A program made the position numbers and the translations under genes. Positions 60,759 through 64,000 of a DNA stretch of 64,000 nucleotides are shown here, in pieces. A model generated the notes under the pieces. It was given only the letters and a program-made list of their open reading frames with translations, ran no database searches and was not told the DNA's origin. This stretch comes from Bin5 sp965221345 (lineage in GTDB: Bacteria; Chloroflexota; Anaerolineae; Caldilineales; Caldilineaceae), in the NCBI GenBank assembly GCA_965221345.1, contig CBDCSD010000002.1, positions 2,108,001 through 2,172,000 on the forward strand, written 5' to 3'. Each line of letters starts with the position of its first letter. Position 1 is the first letter of the stretch.

Positions 60759-61886
60759 ATGCGCAACGCAGAAATCCTGGTCGTTGGATTGGGCGCCATG
60801 GGAAGTGCAGCCCTCTATCACCTTGCTCGCAGCGGAGTGACTGCGGTCGGGATCGAACAGTTTCAGATTGGCCACGCCCTGGGTAGCTCCCATGGCTACT
60901 CCAGGATATATCGCAATTTCTATAACGACCCCCTCTACGTAGAGCTCGCCGAAGCAGCACTCCCCTTCTGGCAGGAACTTGAAGCTCTCTCCGAAGAAAA
61001 GCTACTGCACCTCACGGGACTGCTCTACTTTGCACGTCCCGATAACAGAAACATCGAAGAACGAATGGGCGTAATGGAGGCGCTCAAAAGGCCCTATGAG
61101 CGGCTGACAGCCCAGGAAGTAACGGTTCGCTTTCCCGCACTGCGTCTGCCCGCAGAGACCGTCAGTTGCTTTACGCCCCAGGCCGGCTTTCTGGATGCTG
61201 GCCGCTGTGTCCTGGCACATTTGAAACAGGCGCAGCGTTTTGGGGCAACCATCCATGATCAGGTTCGTGTCGACCGCATTGACCTCAGCCAGGAATCGCC
61301 GGTGCTTGAGACTTCGGCCGGCCAATATCGCTGCGACCGGCTTATCATTTCACCGGGTCCCTGGGCCTCCGAGATCCTGGAGGAGCTTGCGCTGCCGCTG
61401 TGCGTTACACGCCAGCAGAAGTTCTACTTCCGACCGAAACACCGTGCCCCTTACCAGCCTGGCGGTCTGCCCGTCTATGGAGACAGCGACGCCAAGTTCT
61501 ACGGGTTCCCTGATTATGGCCCTGGGGTAAAGGTCGCAGACGATGGGCTGGGCGCAGATACTTCTCCCTCTGAAGTCGATCGAACTCTGGACCCGGATAA
61601 GCGGGATGAACTGCAAAAATGGCTCGAAACGATCATGCCCAACAGTGGCTTCTCCTACGTCGAAGGTTCGACCTGCATGTATACAATGACGCCTGACCGG
61701 GACTTTCTCATCGGTGCCCACCCCCGCAATCCAAATGTACTGGTTGGCGCGGGATTCTCCGGGCACGGGTTCAAATTCTCGACTCTCGTGGGGAAAATCC
61801 TGGCAGAACTGGCCGCGGACGGGGTTACCGATTATCCAATCGAGCGCTTCCGGCTTGACCGGTTCGACAAGGTGGGTGGCTCGTGA
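60759..61886 (+). CDS. FAD-dependent amine oxidase, N-methyltryptophan/sarcosine oxidase type
   Basis: 375 aa. FAD-binding VGLGAMGSAALYHLAR at the N-terminus with VGIEQF as the acidic second strand. GSSHGYSRIYR is the MTOX/MSOX active-site arm, and the C-terminal GAGFSGHGFKFSTLVGKILA matches family text. C-terminal Cys for covalent FAD is probably in STCMYTMTPD. Oxidises an N-methyl or secondary amine with H2O2 formation. Start by family match; no strong ribosome site. Confidence 0.88.
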   Translation: MRNAEILVVGLGAMGSAALYHLARSGVTAVGIEQFQIGHALGSSHGYSRIYRNFYNDPLYVELAEAALPFWQELEALSEEKLLHLTGLLYFARPDNRNIEERMGVMEALKRPYERLTAQEVTVRFPALRLPAETVSCFTPQAGFLDAGRCVLAHLKQAQRFGATIHDQVRVDRIDLSQESPVLETSAGQYRCDRLIISPGPWASEILEELALPLCVTRQQKFYFRPKHRAPYQPGGLPVYGDSDAKFYGFPDYGPGVKVADDGLGADTSPSEVDRTLDPDKRDELQKWLETIMPNSGFSYVEGSTCMYTMTPDRDFLIGAHPRNPNVLVGAGFSGHGFKFSTLVGKILAELAADGVTDYPIERFRLDRFDKVGGS

Positions 61887-62094
61887 CCTTTGGCCGGCGG
61901 CCACGCCCACGCTGAATTCAGAGCAGACGATTCCGATAACTAAAAGGTAACTATTAAGCCATATACAGTGCCTGTCTTGACCAGACCTTCATTCACGCCG
62001 CCATTCAAGCTAGCTCATTGCGCAATCGGTTGGCAGCCGCCTTGCTTGACAGCCGACAAGCCGCTATGACGACGAACGGTCGGTGAGGCGTGTT

Positions 62095-62158
62095 CTTGAA
62101 GGGGGGCGTTGCGGGGGGAGTCCCCCCGCACAAGGGAGGGCCGAAGGCCCGACCGCCC
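62095..62158 (+). repeat. dispersed palindromic repeat, copy 4 of 4
   Basis: CTTGAAGGGGGGCGTTGCGG, hairpin GCGGGGGG-AGT-CCCCCCGC, then CACAAGGGAGGGCCGAAGGC and CCGACCGCCC. Same order as copy 1, including the 3' CCGACCGCCC end. Loop base changed from AAT to AGT without harming the stem. No gene lies in 61887-62320. Confidence 0.85.
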
Positions 62159-62161
62159 AAA

Positions 62162-62198
62162 CTGCAGTGGTTAGTGGATAGTGGTTAGTGGATAGTGG
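62162..62198. repeat. short tandem repeat, TAGTGGATAGTGG type
   Basis: TGCAGTGGTTAGTGGATAGT followed by GGTTAGTGGATAGTGG: about three units of TTAGTGGATAGTGG. Same motif as 9-45, here on the other side of the palindromic repeat. Confidence 0.65.
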
Positions 62199-62320
62199 GG
62201 GGCGAGCGGATGCCGGGGGAGTGAGGAGTGAGAAACAGCTTCGCTTGGCTCACTCTGGGTCGCGAATTGATGTTGGCTGAGTAGTTTCACTAAGAGACCG
62301 ATTCTGCCGTGGAGAAAATG

Positions 62321-63343
62321 ATGAGTGCATCGCCCGAAGAGACTGCACGCAAGCTCTATCAGGACGCCTTGGTCATCGACGGCCTGAATGTGAGCAACTG
62401 GGACAGCCCGGCCGTAGTTGAGAGTTTGCACGCCGGCGGCGTTACCGCTTTCAATGCGACGATCGCCACACTGGAAAACTACCCGCAAACGCTGGACAAC
62501 ATAGCCGCCTGGCTGCAGCGCTTCAGGACATACGAAGAGACCCTCATCCAGGTGAAGAACGTGGATGACATCCTGCAGGCCAAACGGGAGAACAAGGTCG
62601 GGGTCATCCTCGGCTTTCAGAACGCGACGCCGATTGAGAACGATCTTGACCGGCTGGACCTGTTCCATGCTCTGGGCGTGCGGATTATCCAGTTGACCTT
62701 CCACGAACGCAATCTGCTGGGGAGCGGCTGCTACGAACGCCGCGATGACGGCCTGAGTTACTTTGGCGTCGACGCAATTCAGGATATGAACCGCCTCGGC
62801 ATCCTCATTGACCTCTCTCACGTGGGTGTGCGCTCGACAATGGAGGCGATTGAGGCGTCGGACAGGCCGGTAGCGATAACCCATGCGAACGCAAAGTCCT
62901 ATTATGACGTTCCGCGCAACAAGACGGATGATGCCCTCAAGCGCGTGGCGGCGCGCGGGGGCGTGATCGGCGCAACGGCCATCACGGCTTTTTTGCGCAC
63001 AGGCTTTGAATCCACCTTAGCGGATTACATCGACGCGATCGATGACATGGTGGCCAGAGTAGGCGTCGACCATGTCGGCATTGCGACCGATTTCACGCAA
63101 GATCAACCGGAGTCCTTCGGGAGATATATCGGGTCGCAGCAGGGCACGAAATATCCGGCCAAGTTCGTTGACCTGTCTCGAAGCCAGCGCGACGGCCTCC
63201 GATATCCCCTGGGCCTGGAGTCGCCCGCCGAGATGCCGAATCTGGCCGGGGCCTTACTGGGCCGCGGCTACAGCGCAGGCGACGTTGACAAGATTCTGGG
63301 CGGGAACTGGCTGCGGTTGTTCCGGGAAATCTGGGGTGCCTGA
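62321..63343 (+). CDS. M19 (renal-dipeptidase type) family protein lacking the first metal motif
   Basis: 340 aa. Family features: GFQNATPIENDLDRL (bridging Glu), IIQLTFHERNLLGSGC, GILIDLSHVG (His) and VAITHANAKSY (His), then VGIATDF and a C-terminal GGNWLRLF. The usual DGHNDLP near the start, giving two zinc ligands, is here DGLNVSNWD, so His and Asp are absent. Metal binding must differ, or the protein acts on another substrate. ATG 62321 is chosen because GGAG lies 6 bp upstream; GTG 62309 and ATG 62318 are alternatives. Confidence 0.85.
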   Translation: MSASPEETARKLYQDALVIDGLNVSNWDSPAVVESLHAGGVTAFNATIATLENYPQTLDNIAAWLQRFRTYEETLIQVKNVDDILQAKRENKVGVILGFQNATPIENDLDRLDLFHALGVRIIQLTFHERNLLGSGCYERRDDGLSYFGVDAIQDMNRLGILIDLSHVGVRSTMEAIEASDRPVAITHANAKSYYDVPRNKTDDALKRVAARGGVIGATAITAFLRTGFESTLADYIDAIDDMVARVGVDHVGIATDFTQDQPESFGRYIGSQQGTKYPAKFVDLSRSQRDGLRYPLGLESPAEMPNLAGALLGRGYSAGDVDKILGGNWLRLFREIWGA

Positions 63344-63597
63344 GAGGCGGTGGGGGGGCGCTCTCTTGGACTGGCCGCCGCCCGACTTTCGCGCCGGGAA
63401 CTGCAGATACACATCCTGATTGCTACCAAGTCTTTTGGCGCGGGTAACGCGATGGAATCGTGGTTGCCTTGCTTGCCTTGGCGCACTACGCAGCGCGCAG
63501 CGCGCAAAGACAGCTGGTTTTCGTACCGAACGCACAATAGTTTCCAACTAGCTGGAGTACGCAACGCGCAAATGCGCTCCCTGGGAATCTACGAGCG

Positions 63598-64000
63598 ATG
63601 ACCAAGTACATTATCCAGCGCATTATTGTCTCTATTCCGATTTTCTTCGGCATAACCATGATCGTCTTTGCTCTCTATGCGCTGGCGCCAGGCGATCCGC
63701 TGGCAATGCTTCTGGGCGAGAGAGCCATGCTGGAGATGACCGCGGAAGAGCTGGAAGCGGCGCGAGATAGTCTTGGTCTGAACGATCCCTGGCTGGGCCG
63801 CTATCTCACCTGGCTAAGCAGAGCAGTTCGGGGCGACCTGGGATATCCTCTTACCGGCGGTTACACCGTTATGGAGCTCCTGCGACAGCGGATCGGTCCG
63901 ACGCTGCTCCTCATGTCGACGGCTTTCGTCGTGTCGCTCCTGGCAGGCGTTCCCATGGGGATCGTCATGGCTCTCAAACAGTATTCCTGGATCGACTATC
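63598..64000 (+). CDS. peptide/nickel-type ABC transporter permease (DppB/OppB), partial
   Basis: First 134 residues; continues beyond the window. The start MTKYIIQRIIVSIPIFFGIT, APGDPLAMLLGE, LGLNDPWLGRYLTWLSRAVRG and DLGYPL...TGGYTV are standard for the OppB family. The gap 63344-63597 before it shows no gene. Placed after the dipeptidase, it may import a peptide-like substrate for it. Confidence 0.9.
   Translation, partial: MTKYIIQRIIVSIPIFFGITMIVFALYALAPGDPLAMLLGERAMLEMTAEELEAARDSLGLNDPWLGRYLTWLSRAVRGDLGYPLTGGYTVMELLRQRIGPTLLLMSTAFVVSLLAGVPMGIVMALKQYSWIDY

Overview
This window is a high-GC bacterial chromosome segment with no rRNA, tRNA or other taxonomic marker that I could find. The gene style suggests an uncultured Chloroflexota (Anaerolineae/Caldilineae type): Tat plus lipobox solute-binding proteins with paired permeases and no ATPase gene, secreted Thr/Pro-stalked propeller proteins, and monomeric sarcosine/methyltryptophan oxidase, BKACE and dehydrogenase clusters. 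That placement is inference from general familiarity with such genomes and is only moderately certain.

Layout. 0-2.5 kb: a phage terminase pair (minus strand) beside a dispersed palindromic repeat, with six 10-bp iterons in front of the small subunit. 2.7-5.1 kb: a four-gene operon of a TIGR04255 protein and three unknowns. 5.2-13.7 kb: an insertion-sequence sink. An IS3-family element occurs twice in near-full length plus fragments and solo right ends, with an IS701-family element and an ISKra4-family fragment. The second IS3 copy sits in a lipoprotein gene, carries a group II intron in its transposase gene, and that intron's reverse transcriptase gene is split by a 163-bp MITE. I could reconstruct three of these four levels to base precision from the remaining reading frames and target duplications.

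13.8-29.3 kb: metabolic and housekeeping genes. These are a sugar-type ABC importer operon, an Fsr-like MFS exporter behind a perfect 19-bp operator palindrome, a DUF433/DUF5615 toxin-antitoxin pair between imperfect direct repeats, an MBL hydrolase, a HAD/NUDIX pair, a broken Kef-type antiporter, recD2 with a TIM-barrel isomerase, and a large type I phosphodiesterase/alkaline-phosphatase-like protein.

29.3-45 kb: accessory region. Five type I-E-like CRISPR repeat units lie here without cas genes. Three form a mini-cluster and two are alone. One solitary unit is a clean 28-bp insertion inside a small secreted-protein gene, and removing it restores the frame. Next come a PLD-nuclease/SNF2 helicase, an Eco57I-like adenine methyltransferase whose specificity region has foreign base composition, a TIR-domain protein with a large unknown C-terminal part, an HNH-type protein and a DprA-like protein. 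I read 32.2-42.5 kb as a probable phage-defence island. After it lies a repeat-rich tract around an unknown gene with a consensus promoter.

45-64 kb: a surface-type propeller protein translationally coupled to a MurE-like ligase, a lipoprotein built from six internal repeats, then a catabolic block. That block contains a second ABC importer (binding protein and two permeases), an SDR, two medium-chain dehydrogenases, a BKACE enzyme, an amine oxidase, an M19 dipeptidase lacking its first metal-binding motif, and the start of an oligopeptide-type ABC permease running off the window.
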